NCBI GenBank assembly: GCA_029226085.1
Contig: JAQXXN010000045.1
Coordinates: 1 to 44,862, forward strand
Source of the DNA: Thermoflexaceae bacterium
GTDB lineage: Bacteria; Bacillota; Clostridia; Lachnospirales; Lachnospiraceae
DNA length: 44,862 nt
Direction of reading: 5' to 3'
Shown one piece after another: positions 16,365 through 24,729 of this stretch. The position numbers were made by a program, and so were the translations under genes. Position 1 is the first letter of the stretch. Each line of letters starts with the position of its first letter. A model generated the notes under the pieces. The model was not told the DNA's origin, did not search any database, and saw nothing but the letters and a program-made list of their open reading frames with translations.

Positions 16365-17963
16365 CTATTTATGTCTGACAAAATAAAATATTGCGCCTTT
16401 ATTAAACATATATTCAAATTCATGTTCACAGCACTCTGTCTCTCTTAGTTTGTCCAGAATAATTTCCTGCTCCCAGTCTTCCGTATAAAAGTCCGTATTT
16501 ATTAAAATCACGAAATCTTCACCATCAGCAGGACATTTTGTTTTGTCAAAGTCGACCCATTCATTATATGCAATAAATCTGCTGCCTAACGCTAAATCAT
16601 AATAATTCTGCATCAAGGACCAATCCTCATACCCATAATATATCCAAGGATATTCGCTATACTCTTTTAATATTTCACGCTTCCGATCAAAATCTCCGCT
16701 CCGGTCAATATATCCAATTGACATCTCATTATACTGCGCTGTATACACATTAAACATTAATAAAATTGCAAGCACGGCATAGGACATATAATTCTTATTT
16801 TTTATACGAATATATCCTGCTGCTTTTACCAGTATTAACACTATCGCAACATAACCAACTGCCGATGCCATATAAAAGTACCGGTCGTCTATGATATAAT
16901 CCGGAGTTACATGGGTTATTATTATACCTGCAAACACAGAAGCAGACAGCAGCATGGACATGAACGGCAAATCCTTATCTTTTTTGTATATAAGAAATGC
17001 CAAAGAAACCACAACCAGTATTATACCGATAATGTAATAATCATAGAACATCAGTCTTGACAAACGAACAATACCGGCCAGAATATTATTAAATATCTGT
17101 GTAAGCTGAAAAGCCTTTTCAATTATTGCATCCCCTCGGTATCCTGAAAAAACCTGTGTAATCCAGCGCGGCCAAATAATTGTTGCCGCAACAACTGCCG
17201 ATGCCATTGACGTACCGAATAAAATAATATCCTTCCATTTACGCTTAGTTATGCAGTAAATTGCATATGCTGCCGTAAAACCTACTGCCAGCGTTGAAAA
17301 ATAGTACTGAGTAAGGAATCCACATGTTGTCACACATGCAATCAGAATATGCAAAGCGTACTTTGCTTTTTTATTAATATCCTGTATCAGAATGTATGCC
17401 AGAAGAATATAAAGCATTGCCCATGCTGTCATCATACAATACATCCGGATGAGCATCTGATTGGTAATCATGGATGGCAAAATACATACTGCAATAGTAA
17501 TCATGGACGAAATCACTTTTTTTCGTGTAATCATAAACAGCAGCGCATAGAGCAAAATACAAATTCCAATCAGACAAATCAGATTAACCGATAACCCGAC
17601 CCATTTTGATATACTCGGCCGCATAATTAAAGACATCACATGCAAAGTCAGATAATATATAGGAGGATGTACATTGGTATAAGCGTTGTGTATTGTGCGC
17701 TTAAAAAACTTACCACACTCCGGTGTCATGTCATCGATAACAAATTGAGAATCATACCATTTTCCATACTCAATTCTGGGGCCGACGGAATATGCCGAAT
17801 TTGCCGTAAAATAGGAATATATTTCATCACAGAACCATACTACCTTATATTGACTCCAGTAAAGAAATACTCCTAATACTATTGCAAGCGTTATAAATAC
17901 TGCCAATCCGTTTTTCAAAATCTCACTTTTATTTTTTATCCAAAATTCTTTTATTTTTGTCAT
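16365..17963 (-). CDS. GT-C fold membrane glycosyltransferase, copy 3 of a tandem triplet
   Basis: A 532-residue protein with about eleven membrane helices and a soluble extracytoplasmic C-terminal domain. The layout matches PMT/ArnT-like GT-C enzymes, which move a sugar from a polyprenyl-phosphate carrier outside the membrane. Diagnostic features are an acidic pair in the first outer loop (FCDEIYSYFTANS, residues 46-47), HPPIYYL near 99 and the R-x-Y motif LIRMYCM near 173. The C-terminal domain contains YPWIYYGYEDWSLMQNYYDLALGS and ends FVRHK. No sugar, carrier or acceptor can be named. It is the last of three paralogues reading in the same direction, 30 bases after the second, with GAGGGAAG before the ATG and a terminator after it. 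Confidence 0.8.
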   Translation of the reverse strand: MTKIKEFWIKNKSEILKNGLAVFITLAIVLGVFLYWSQYKVVWFCDEIYSYFTANSAYSVGPRIEYGKWYDSQFVIDDMTPECGKFFKRTIHNAYTNVHPPIYYLTLHVMSLIMRPSISKWVGLSVNLICLIGICILLYALLFMITRKKVISSMITIAVCILPSMITNQMLIRMYCMMTAWAMLYILLAYILIQDINKKAKYALHILIACVTTCGFLTQYYFSTLAVGFTAAYAIYCITKRKWKDIILFGTSMASAVVAATIIWPRWITQVFSGYRGDAIIEKAFQLTQIFNNILAGIVRLSRLMFYDYYIIGIILVVVSLAFLIYKKDKDLPFMSMLLSASVFAGIIITHVTPDYIIDDRYFYMASAVGYVAIVLILVKAAGYIRIKNKNYMSYAVLAILLMFNVYTAQYNEMSIGYIDRSGDFDRKREILKEYSEYPWIYYGYEDWSLMQNYYDLALGSRFIAYNEWVDFDKTKCPADGEDFVILINTDFYTEDWEQEIILDKLRETECCEHEFEYMFNKGAIFYFVRHK

Positions 17964-17993
17964 ATCTTCCCTCTTTGATTTTATTGAAGCTTA

Positions 17994-19586
17994 CTACTTA
18001 TGTCTGACCAGATAAATCTTTGCACCTTTGGTAAACAAATAATCAACTTCGTGGTTACATCCTTCTGCATAAAGCAGCCTTTCCAGTATTGCCTCCTGTT
18101 TAGGATAGCTTTCCGTATTAATCATAAAAATAAAATCCTGACCTTCTCCCAAACATTTTGACTCATCAAATTCATTCTGGTCATTATAAACGATAAATCG
18201 GGTTCCCATGGCAAAATCATAATAGTTCTGCATCATCGGCCAGCTCTCGTATCCGTAATACACCCACGGAAGATTTCCATACTCTCTTAACGTTTCCCGA
18301 TTTTGGATAAATTCCCCGGTCTTGTCCACATATCCCATGGACATGTCATCAAATGCTGCCGTAAGAATATTAAATCCTATAACAGCGCACAAAGCAGCAT
18401 TTAATATTTTATGTGCATTTCCTACCGGAAGATATCCGGCACAACTGATTACCATAAGCAGAACTGCTACATAAGCAATTGCAGCCGGCATATAAAAATA
18501 TCTGTAATCCAAATAATATGTTGGTGTAACATGCGTAATAATTAAACTGTAAAAAACTGAGGTTATAAGAAGCATTCCTATAAAAGTAATATTTTTATCC
18601 TTCTTATAGACAAGGAATATAACTCCTGCCACAATCAGAATAATACCTATAATATAAAAATTATAAAACATTAATTTCGGTATACAGGTAAGTCCAAATA
18701 AAATCTCAGTAAAAATCTTAGAAAAATTTGACGCCTGTGAAAAAACTTCTTCCCCACAATATCCTTCAAAAATCTGTTCTGTCCACTCTCCCCATACCAT
18801 AGTTGCAATTGCAACAGACATGACCATGGAGGTAATATATAAACACATCTCTTTCCATCGTTTCTTTATAATGCAGAAAATCGTATGAACAGCGGTAAAT
18901 CCGACAGCAAATACAGCAAAATAATATTGTGTCAGGAAACCTGCCGCTGTCGTCCCTGCAAGTGCCAGATAAAGAAAATATTTAAACCATTTATTAATGT
19001 CCTGCATTACCAGATAACTTAGAAAAACATATAACATTCCCCAAGCTGTAAGCATACAGTACATTCGAATCAGCATTCCATTCGTTAATACGGACGGCAA
19101 TGTTGAAAGAGCCACACAGGCTAAAAGGGCTGTCAATTTTTTACGGCTGATCCAGTAAAAGATTAAATATGCCATAAGACACAGACCCAGCACACAAATC
19201 AAATTAACAGACAAACCTACCCATTTGGAAATACTTCCCTTCATCAATATTGACATCAGACGAATTGTAAGAAAATAAATTGGCGGATGATCATCACCCT
19301 TTACATTATCAATTGTTCTGTTAAACTTTCCCTTGGTTATATCTGCAGACATGTCATCAATTACAAATTGTGAATCATACCATGTCCCATACTGAATTCT
19401 GGAACCCAGACCATACTCTGAATTCGCTGTAAAGAAAGAATAAATCTCATCACAAAACCAGATTATCTTATACCTGCTCCAAAACAAAAATACTCCGGCT
19501 ACAATCACTGCTGCAAGCAGCATGACTAAGATATTCTGAAGAACTTCCTTTCTGTATTTTATATAAAAATCTTTAATTTTTGTCAT
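17994..19586 (-). CDS. GT-C fold membrane glycosyltransferase, copy 2 of a tandem triplet
   Basis: A 530-residue paralogue of its two neighbours, clearly homologous from end to end. It keeps FCDEIYSFFTANS, DDHPPIYFL, LIRMYCMLTAWGMLY, the late loop THVTPTYYLDYRYFY and the terminal LVRHK. As with the others, the acidic pair and HPP motif suggest catalysis on the outer membrane face with a polyprenyl-phosphate sugar donor. This is family-level inference, as I cannot name the substrate. GGGAG lies ten bases before the ATG, and the gene begins 25 bases after copy 1. The copies differ most in the residues just before HPP and in the C-terminal domain, compatible with different acceptors or sugars. 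Confidence 0.8.
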   Translation of the reverse strand: MTKIKDFYIKYRKEVLQNILVMLLAAVIVAGVFLFWSRYKIIWFCDEIYSFFTANSEYGLGSRIQYGTWYDSQFVIDDMSADITKGKFNRTIDNVKGDDHPPIYFLTIRLMSILMKGSISKWVGLSVNLICVLGLCLMAYLIFYWISRKKLTALLACVALSTLPSVLTNGMLIRMYCMLTAWGMLYVFLSYLVMQDINKWFKYFLYLALAGTTAAGFLTQYYFAVFAVGFTAVHTIFCIIKKRWKEMCLYITSMVMSVAIATMVWGEWTEQIFEGYCGEEVFSQASNFSKIFTEILFGLTCIPKLMFYNFYIIGIILIVAGVIFLVYKKDKNITFIGMLLITSVFYSLIITHVTPTYYLDYRYFYMPAAIAYVAVLLMVISCAGYLPVGNAHKILNAALCAVIGFNILTAAFDDMSMGYVDKTGEFIQNRETLREYGNLPWVYYGYESWPMMQNYYDFAMGTRFIVYNDQNEFDESKCLGEGQDFIFMINTESYPKQEAILERLLYAEGCNHEVDYLFTKGAKIYLVRHK

Positions 19587-19611
19587 ACTCTTCTCCCAAA
19601 GTTTTTATATC

Positions 19612-21210
19612 CTATTTATGCCTGATTAAATAAAATGCTGCACTCTTATTAAATAAATATTCAAATTCATGATTACAGCCAACTGTCTGCTTTAATTTTT
19701 CCAATATTTCCTCTGGTTCATGATAACTATTACTATTAATCATGATAATGAAATCCTGACCACCCACAGGACATTTTTGACTATCAAAATCATTCATGTC
19801 ATTATACACAATAAATTTGCTTCCGAGTGCCATGTCATAGTAATTTTCCATCATTGACCAGCATTCATACCCATAAAACATCCATGGCAGTTCATCATAT
19901 TGTTTTAGTACTTCTCTTTTTTCAAAGTATTCCCTTGTTTTATCAACATATCCCATTGCCATTCCATTATACCAGGCTGTCCATATATGGAAAATCATTA
20001 GCAGAACAATAGTCCCGCTAATGGCACCATTCTGCAATTTTGATACAGGAATGTACTCCATGCAGCTGACTAAAATGAGCAGTATTGCAATATAAGCCAT
20101 TGTCGTTGGCAAATAAAAATATCTTGCATCCATATAATACGATGGGGTAACGTGTGCAACCACCATGCAGTAAAATAGTGATGTACCCAGCAGAATCGTA
20201 ATAATCGGAAGTCTGTCATTCTTTTTTATTATGAGAAAAATTATACCTCCGAGAATTAATAATATTCCTACAACATAATAGTCATAAAAAATTAATTTTG
20301 GCATACAGGTAAACGCATATAGAAGTTCTTTTAATAGTGAAGAAAAATTAAATGCGGAACTTAATACATCCTGTCCACAATACCCCAGAAACATTTGTCT
20401 GAACCAGCTTTTCCAAAGTATCGTTGCAAAGACTACTGCAGAAAACATGGAGATCAGATAATATTTAATATCATTCCAGCGCTTTTTCATTATAAAGTAT
20501 ACACATGATATTGCTGTAAATCCGACTGCAAATACTGCAAAATAGTACTGTGTCAGAAATCCCAGTGTTGTTGTCAGAGATAGTCCTGTATATAATGCTC
20601 TTTTTTTCTTTATAATGTCATTATCACTCAGAATCATGTAACAAAGCAATGTATATAAAACACCCCATAAAGTAAGCATACAATACATTCGAATCAACAT
20701 TGCATTTGTTAAAAAAGATGGAACAATACAGACTGCAACCGATACCAAAAATGCCCATCTCTTCTTTCCCGTTATCCGATAAAATAAAATGTATGTCATA
20801 ATACAAATTGCAATGACACAAAACAAATTAATTGAAAGACCAACCCATTTCGATATACTTCCATCCATTATTATGGACATCAGTCGAATAGCAAGGAAAT
20901 ATACTGGTGGATGCTCATCATTTTTTACATTAACTATCGTCCTGTTAAACAGTCCGTCCGAAGTATCTGCCGTCAGGTCATCCACTACAAATCGTGAATC
21001 ATACCATGTACCATATTGTATTCTTCCTCCGAGACCATATTCTGAGTTAGCAGTAAAAAAAGTATAGATTTCATCACAAAACCACATTACCTTATAGTGG
21101 CTCCAGAATGTAAAAACCCCGGTTACAATTAACACTGCGCAAAAAACTGCCAGTATATGAATCCCTATTCCGTTATCGTTTTTTCTAGACAAATCCCTTA
21201 TTCCTCCCAT
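19612..21210 (-). CDS. GT-C fold membrane glycosyltransferase, copy 1 of a tandem triplet
   Basis: First gene of the triplet, 532 residues. It shares FCDEIYTFFTANSEYG, NDEHPPVYFL, LIRMYCMLT, VAHVTPSYYMDARYFY and the C-terminal LIRHK with its paralogues. Its N-terminus (MGGIRDLSRKND) is unlike the MTKIK start of the other two. The ATG at 21210 follows GAGG by about four bases. A near-perfect housekeeping promoter lies just upstream (21260-21288), so the three genes form an independent operon. The cluster sits exactly between spmA and spmB. The predicted role is transfer of a lipid-linked sugar to a surface acceptor. Which polymer or protein is modified is unknown. Confidence 0.8.
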   Translation of the reverse strand: MGGIRDLSRKNDNGIGIHILAVFCAVLIVTGVFTFWSHYKVMWFCDEIYTFFTANSEYGLGGRIQYGTWYDSRFVVDDLTADTSDGLFNRTIVNVKNDEHPPVYFLAIRLMSIIMDGSISKWVGLSINLFCVIAICIMTYILFYRITGKKRWAFLVSVAVCIVPSFLTNAMLIRMYCMLTLWGVLYTLLCYMILSDNDIIKKKRALYTGLSLTTTLGFLTQYYFAVFAVGFTAISCVYFIMKKRWNDIKYYLISMFSAVVFATILWKSWFRQMFLGYCGQDVLSSAFNFSSLLKELLYAFTCMPKLIFYDYYVVGILLILGGIIFLIIKKNDRLPIITILLGTSLFYCMVVAHVTPSYYMDARYFYLPTTMAYIAILLILVSCMEYIPVSKLQNGAISGTIVLLMIFHIWTAWYNGMAMGYVDKTREYFEKREVLKQYDELPWMFYGYECWSMMENYYDMALGSKFIVYNDMNDFDSQKCPVGGQDFIIMINSNSYHEPEEILEKLKQTVGCNHEFEYLFNKSAAFYLIRHK

Positions 21211-21259
21211 TATACCTCGAATTGCGTAAATGTTTACTCCCCATTCTGCAACTGTTTCT

Positions 21260-21288
21260 ATTATAAATATTGTATCTATTCAAGTCAA
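21260..21288 (-). promoter_or_regulatory. Strong sigma-A promoter for the GT-C triplet
   Basis: On the minus strand TTGACT, 17 bases, TATAAT. It lies wholly in the gap between the spmA stop and the first GT-C gene, so the cassette brings its own promoter. Confidence 0.85.
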
Positions 21289-21304
21289 TAAATCTTATCC
21301 GAAT

Positions 21305-21925
21305 TCATTCTTCCTTTGTTTTATTTTTTATCATGCAATATATAACCGCGGCAAGGGTGCTGACTCCTGTTGCAAGAATGGAAGGTGCCACAATTACAGC
21401 CGGATTCACACTTCCATACTGGCTTCTATACGCTATGATATTAACCGGAATCAGCTGTAAGGACGAAATGTTAATTACCAGAAACGCACACATCGCATTG
21501 CTTGCCGACCTGCTTTTCTCCTGCCAGCTTCCTGCGTGGCGCAGTTTACAGTTATCAACATGGACTTTCTGCAGCTCTTCCATTGCCTTAAGGCCTGCCG
21601 GTGTTGCCGCCCAGCCAAGTCCCAGGATGTTGGCTATGATATTCAGGGATATATATTCCCATGCCTTATGATTTTGTGGTATTCCCGGAAACAGTCCCCT
21701 GATTACCGGTATAATTTTCTTCGTGGCAGCCTTTATCAATCCGGAATCACTGGCAATTTCCATGATGCCCGTCCAGAGTGCCATTACTCCAAGCATGGTA
21801 ATGCATAAGGATACCGCTTCCTTTGCCGAATCCAGTATTCCGTTTCCTACCGCTGCAATATTCCCGGTAAGACTTCCATATAATATTCCCACTAAAATCA
21901 TAAAACCCCAGATATAATTTAACAT
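21305..21925 (-). CDS. spmA: Spore maturation protein A homologue (nucleoside-recognition domain)
   Basis: A 206-residue membrane protein that matches SpmA: MLNYIWGFMILVGILYG, GIMEIASDSGLI, LFPGIPQNHKAWEYISLNI, LGLGWAATPAGLKAMEELQ and FLVINISSLQLIPVNIIAYR. SpmA works with SpmB in spore core dehydration in Bacillus. The general function of the domain, possibly transport across the membrane, is not settled. The ATG at 21925 has AGAGG five bases upstream. The gene ends AAGGAAGAATGA, where AAGGA and the overlapping ATGA look like a leftover ribosome binding site and start for a coupled downstream gene. The frame opened there runs only seven codons. Its usual partner, spmB, is 5 kb downstream. Confidence 0.88.
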   Translation of the reverse strand: MLNYIWGFMILVGILYGSLTGNIAAVGNGILDSAKEAVSLCITMLGVMALWTGIMEIASDSGLIKAATKKIIPVIRGLFPGIPQNHKAWEYISLNIIANILGLGWAATPAGLKAMEELQKVHVDNCKLRHAGSWQEKSRSASNAMCAFLVINISSLQLIPVNIIAYRSQYGSVNPAVIVAPSILATGVSTLAAVIYCMIKNKTKEE

Positions 21926-21983
21926 AAATCCTCTTAAAAGATTTTTGTTAAATTATATGCCGGGGTTTCCCACTCTATTAAAG

Positions 21984-23357
21984 CTATTTCATGTGAAAAG
22001 GCTTCTTATCTTCAATCTCTTTCTTCATATTAACAATATCTTCTTCATACTGGGCAATTCTTGCCTCATATGCCTTAAGCTTCGCTTTGCCTCCTGCATC
22101 CTTACTTCTGACACGGCGCTCCACAGTTTCAATTTCTATTGAATAGGACTTAAGCTTCTGGTCTTTTTCCGTAATCTCCATGTCAAGACGATCCATCTCC
22201 AGCTTAAGTGCCTTCTTCTCATTCATTGCAAGTACACCAAGCGTTGCCATGTGTGCCGCCTTCTCCGTACGTTCCTCCCTAAGCTTTTCAAGCTGATCCG
22301 TAAGTCCCTTTTTCGAATCCAGAAGGGAATTAAGGAATTTCTCTTCTTCTTCCTGTTCTGCAATCTTGCCGCCCACCGTCTTCTGGAATTCTTCATATTC
22401 TGCCTTTACAACCTGAAGCTCTTCATTGGTCCGGTCAATCTTTATGTTCATGTTGACAACAAAATCGTTATATTCCTGCTCCAGTCTCTCATTCTCACGA
22501 CGAATCTTCTCTGCTTCTTCTGCCGCTGCAATTCTTGCTCTTTCTTCTGCCTCACGGCGTTCTCTCTCCGCTCTAAGCTCTGCCTCGCGGCGTTCCTGCT
22601 CTGCACGAAGCTCTGCCTCACGGCGTTCCCGTTCTGCCCGTTCTGCCGCTTCACGACGTTCCCGTTCTAATTCTATCTCAATTCTTCGCTTAACCTCTGC
22701 CTGTACATCCTCCCACTTATTAAGAAGATCTGCCGGTCTTTCCGCACCTGTGACACGGAACTCCCTTCCATCCGGTAATACAAATACCGTGTATGCAGAA
22801 GATGCAAATTCTTTCACATCTGCAATTATCTTCTCAATAATGCTAAGCCATATCTTATCCGTTCCGATGATTTTAAAAATATTCTCATATGCATCCAGAA
22901 TGTCATGTATATTGGAAGAATACTCGGCACAGTACTTATCCAGCTCCATCGTGGCTTCCACATAACGGACATCATTATAGTCTGCGAATCTGTCAACCTC
23001 AAAACGCTCCTTTAAGTCCGTGCATCTTCTTCTGTGCTGCGATACCAGCTCCTGTCGTGCAGAATCCACACAGGCAAGTGCGTCTTCAAACATGTATACT
23101 GCTTCCCTGCTGTTCAACTGTCCCTGTGCTGATAAGACATTCAATGCATCAACCATTGAAGTAACCAGTGCTTCACTTCTAAATCCATAGGTAGCTGCCA
23201 GTTTGACATTCCTTTTTGCACATCGTAATCCTCGTTCAAAGATATCCCTGTATGCCATTCTGTCATCCTGGTTAATATTCCTAAGGGAATTATCGATATT
23301 GATGTTAAACGTTATTTTATTGATGCTTTCAAATTCAGTTCTGGTATGCTGTGCCAT
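21984..23357 (-). CDS. Orphan coiled-coil protein with an 11-residue repeat block
   Basis: I do not recognise a family. The 457-residue protein has no signal peptide or membrane segment. Residues 1 to about 220 look globular and mostly helical, with a short stretch SSAYTVFVLPDGREFRV that could be a beta hairpin. Residues 225-345 form a highly charged helix containing four tandem 11-residue repeats of the type RERREAELRAE (232-275). A further coiled coil follows from about 345 to 450. Such a shape suits a cytoplasmic scaffold or filament-like protein, but function is unknown. The ATG at 23357 has GGGAG nine bases upstream and a good promoter further up. It is separated from spmA by 58 bases and may read into it, since I see no terminator. 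Confidence 0.8.
   Translation of the reverse strand: MAQHTRTEFESINKITFNINIDNSLRNINQDDRMAYRDIFERGLRCAKRNVKLAATYGFRSEALVTSMVDALNVLSAQGQLNSREAVYMFEDALACVDSARQELVSQHRRRCTDLKERFEVDRFADYNDVRYVEATMELDKYCAEYSSNIHDILDAYENIFKIIGTDKIWLSIIEKIIADVKEFASSAYTVFVLPDGREFRVTGAERPADLLNKWEDVQAEVKRRIEIELERERREAAERAERERREAELRAEQERREAELRAERERREAEERARIAAAEEAEKIRRENERLEQEYNDFVVNMNIKIDRTNEELQVVKAEYEEFQKTVGGKIAEQEEEEKFLNSLLDSKKGLTDQLEKLREERTEKAAHMATLGVLAMNEKKALKLEMDRLDMEITEKDQKLKSYSIEIETVERRVRSKDAGGKAKLKAYEARIAQYEEDIVNMKKEIEDKKPFHMK
22533..22664 (-). repeat. Four tandem 33-bp units encoding 11-residue coiled-coil repeats
   Basis: The units encode RERREAAERAE, RERREAELRAE, QERREAELRAE and RERREAEERAR. They are in frame and should vary by slippage or unequal crossing-over. 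An 11-residue period favours a slightly right-handed coil rather than a heptad coil. Confidence 0.85.
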
Positions 23358-23412
23358 CTTTATCGCTCCCTTCTGATGAGTATATTCACCCCATAGTAAT
23401 TTAGCAAATTAT

Positions 23413-23441
23413 ATTATACAACAAATTTAATATTTCAACAA
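23413..23441 (-). promoter_or_regulatory. Promoter for the coiled-coil gene
   Basis: On the minus strand TTGTTG, 17 bases, TATAAT, about 55 bases before the ATG. The remainder of the 23358-23601 gap holds the PTS-gene terminator and AT-rich sequence. Confidence 0.65.
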
Positions 23442-23513
23442 CCTTTAAGATAAAACTTATAATCGATTTGTATAAAATAAACAAAAATTTAACAATATTT
23501 TTGTTAGTACAAT

Positions 23514-23553
23514 TAAAAAAAGTCATGCACCCCATAAACAGAGCATGACTTTT
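23514..23553 (-). terminator. Terminator of the PTS EIIC-like gene
   Basis: On the minus strand AAAAGTCATGC pairs with GCATGACTTTT and is followed by a run of T. It lies about 50 bases past the stop at 23602. Confidence 0.85.
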
Positions 23554-23601
23554 CCTATTTCTTAATTATTTTTTGTATGTACCGGTAAATTCAGAATATT
23601 A

Positions 23602-24645
23602 TTATATCTGTAATGCCATATCGCCGTCTTTAATCCAGCCCATTTTCCGCATGAATTCCGAAACTGCAAGGGTCAATGCTGCCGGAAGAATAAAATGCAT
23701 CAGAACAATCAGGATTAATGCCATGGAAGTGCTCATTCCGTTTCCTGTCATTGCTCCATATGCCGCAATCTGTCCCACAAGACCTGCTGAACCCATTCCG
23801 GAGCCTACCGGAGTACTTACCATCTTAAGCACTGCCGAAGCAACCGGTCCGAGAATTGCACTGGATACAATGGATGGTATCCAGATAATCGGTTTTTTCA
23901 CAATATTAGGAATCTGTAACATGGAAGTTCCAAGTCCCTGTGCCACCAGTCCCCCGAATTTGTTTTCACGGTAGCTTGCCACAGCGAATCCTACCATCTG
24001 ACAACAGCAGCCTATGGTTGCCGCACCTGCCGCAAGACCGGTAAGTCCCATTGATATCCCGATTGCCGCCGAGCTGATTGGCAGTGTAAGAATCATTCCC
24101 ATGAGAACGGAAACAATAATTCCTCCCAGTACCGGCATCTGCTCTACATTTACATTTACCAGGGCGCCAAGCCACTTCATGAATGCAGAAATATATGGTC
24201 CAAGAATTAAACCCACCGCTGCACCGCTTAAGATTGAAAGAAACGGTGTAACAATAATATCAACCTTTGTCTTTCCTGCCACAAGATGCCCAATTTCAAT
24301 GGCAACGTATGCTGCCACAAATGCACCAAGTGGTTCGCCCGGCGCACCAAGCTTAATGGTCTCCGCAACCGCCGGAAATGCTCCAATCATACCGGCAACT
24401 GCCGCAGAAACGGTAACAAGCGGGCCTTCCTTAAACTTACATGCCACACCCACACCGATACCGGCACCGGTAATTGTCTTTGCCACATTGCTGATTGCAA
24501 TCAGATAAGCACCAATACTTCCTCCGATTAATGTACCAATCTGTGCTATAATCGTACCGATGATTAACGTGGAAAAAAGGCCAAGCGCCATTCCGCTTAA
24601 ACCGTCAATAAATATCCTGTTCAGTATCTTTTTTACTTTATCCAT
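23602..24645 (-). CDS. PTS EIIC-like membrane protein (PTS_EIIC_2 / PfoR type)
   Basis: A 347-residue polytopic membrane protein, about ten helices, very rich in Gly and Ala. Segments such as GAGIGVGVACKFKEGPLVTVSAAVAGMIGAFP, TLPISSAAIGISMGLTGLAAG and IGCCCQMVGFAVASYREN fit the PTS_EIIC_2 family, which includes PfoR-type proteins. These look like sugar-PTS permeases but usually lack attached EIIA/EIIB parts. None is encoded nearby, so phosphotransfer is doubtful and the substrate unknown. AAGGAG precedes the ATG by seven bases. The gene lies 75 bases downstream of niaR and has its own candidate promoter, over which a 12-bp repeat sits. A role in niacin or NAD-precursor movement is a guess from that context. 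Confidence 0.8.
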   Translation of the reverse strand: MDKVKKILNRIFIDGLSGMALGLFSTLIIGTIIAQIGTLIGGSIGAYLIAISNVAKTITGAGIGVGVACKFKEGPLVTVSAAVAGMIGAFPAVAETIKLGAPGEPLGAFVAAYVAIEIGHLVAGKTKVDIIVTPFLSILSGAAVGLILGPYISAFMKWLGALVNVNVEQMPVLGGIIVSVLMGMILTLPISSAAIGISMGLTGLAAGAATIGCCCQMVGFAVASYRENKFGGLVAQGLGTSMLQIPNIVKKPIIWIPSIVSSAILGPVASAVLKMVSTPVGSGMGSAGLVGQIAAYGAMTGNGMSTSMALILIVLMHFILPAALTLAVSEFMRKMGWIKDGDMALQI

Positions 24646-24666
24646 AAAATCTCCTTCCCGACATTA

Positions 24667-24690
24667 GCTGTCTTGTCAGCTGTCTTGTCA
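24667..24690 (-). promoter_or_regulatory. Two tandem 12-bp repeats, candidate NiaR operator
   Basis: On the plus strand GCTGTCTTGTCA occurs twice in perfect tandem. The repeats contain several TGTC/GACA half-sites and lie just downstream of the -10 of the PTS-gene promoter, a typical repressor position. That NiaR binds here is inferred from adjacency. Confidence 0.5.
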
Positions 24691-24700
24691 GTCAGGAGAT

Positions 24701-24729
24701 ATTTTATCACTTATCCTTCTTTATGGCAA
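24701..24729 (-). promoter_or_regulatory. Promoter for the PTS EIIC-like gene
   Basis: On the minus strand TTGCCA, 17 bases, TAAAAT. The -35 box overlaps the last codons of niaR, so the downstream gene can be expressed separately. Confidence 0.55.

Noticed and set aside
16365-21210. GT-C triplet as a transposon or phage morphogenetic unit.
   Set aside because: No transposase, integrase, terminal inverted repeats or phage genes are visible; only the possible ATGAA duplication hints at mobility.
22426-22965. Plus-strand ORF of 179 residues rich in Ser/Arg.
   Set aside because: It is the antisense shadow of the coiled-coil gene; the repeats merely mirror the 33-bp units. No ribosome binding site or family resemblance.
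24014-24508. Plus-strand ORF of 164 residues opposite the PTS EIIC-like gene.
   Set aside because: Shadow of a Gly/Ala-rich membrane protein; the minus frame has clear family motifs and a ribosome binding site.
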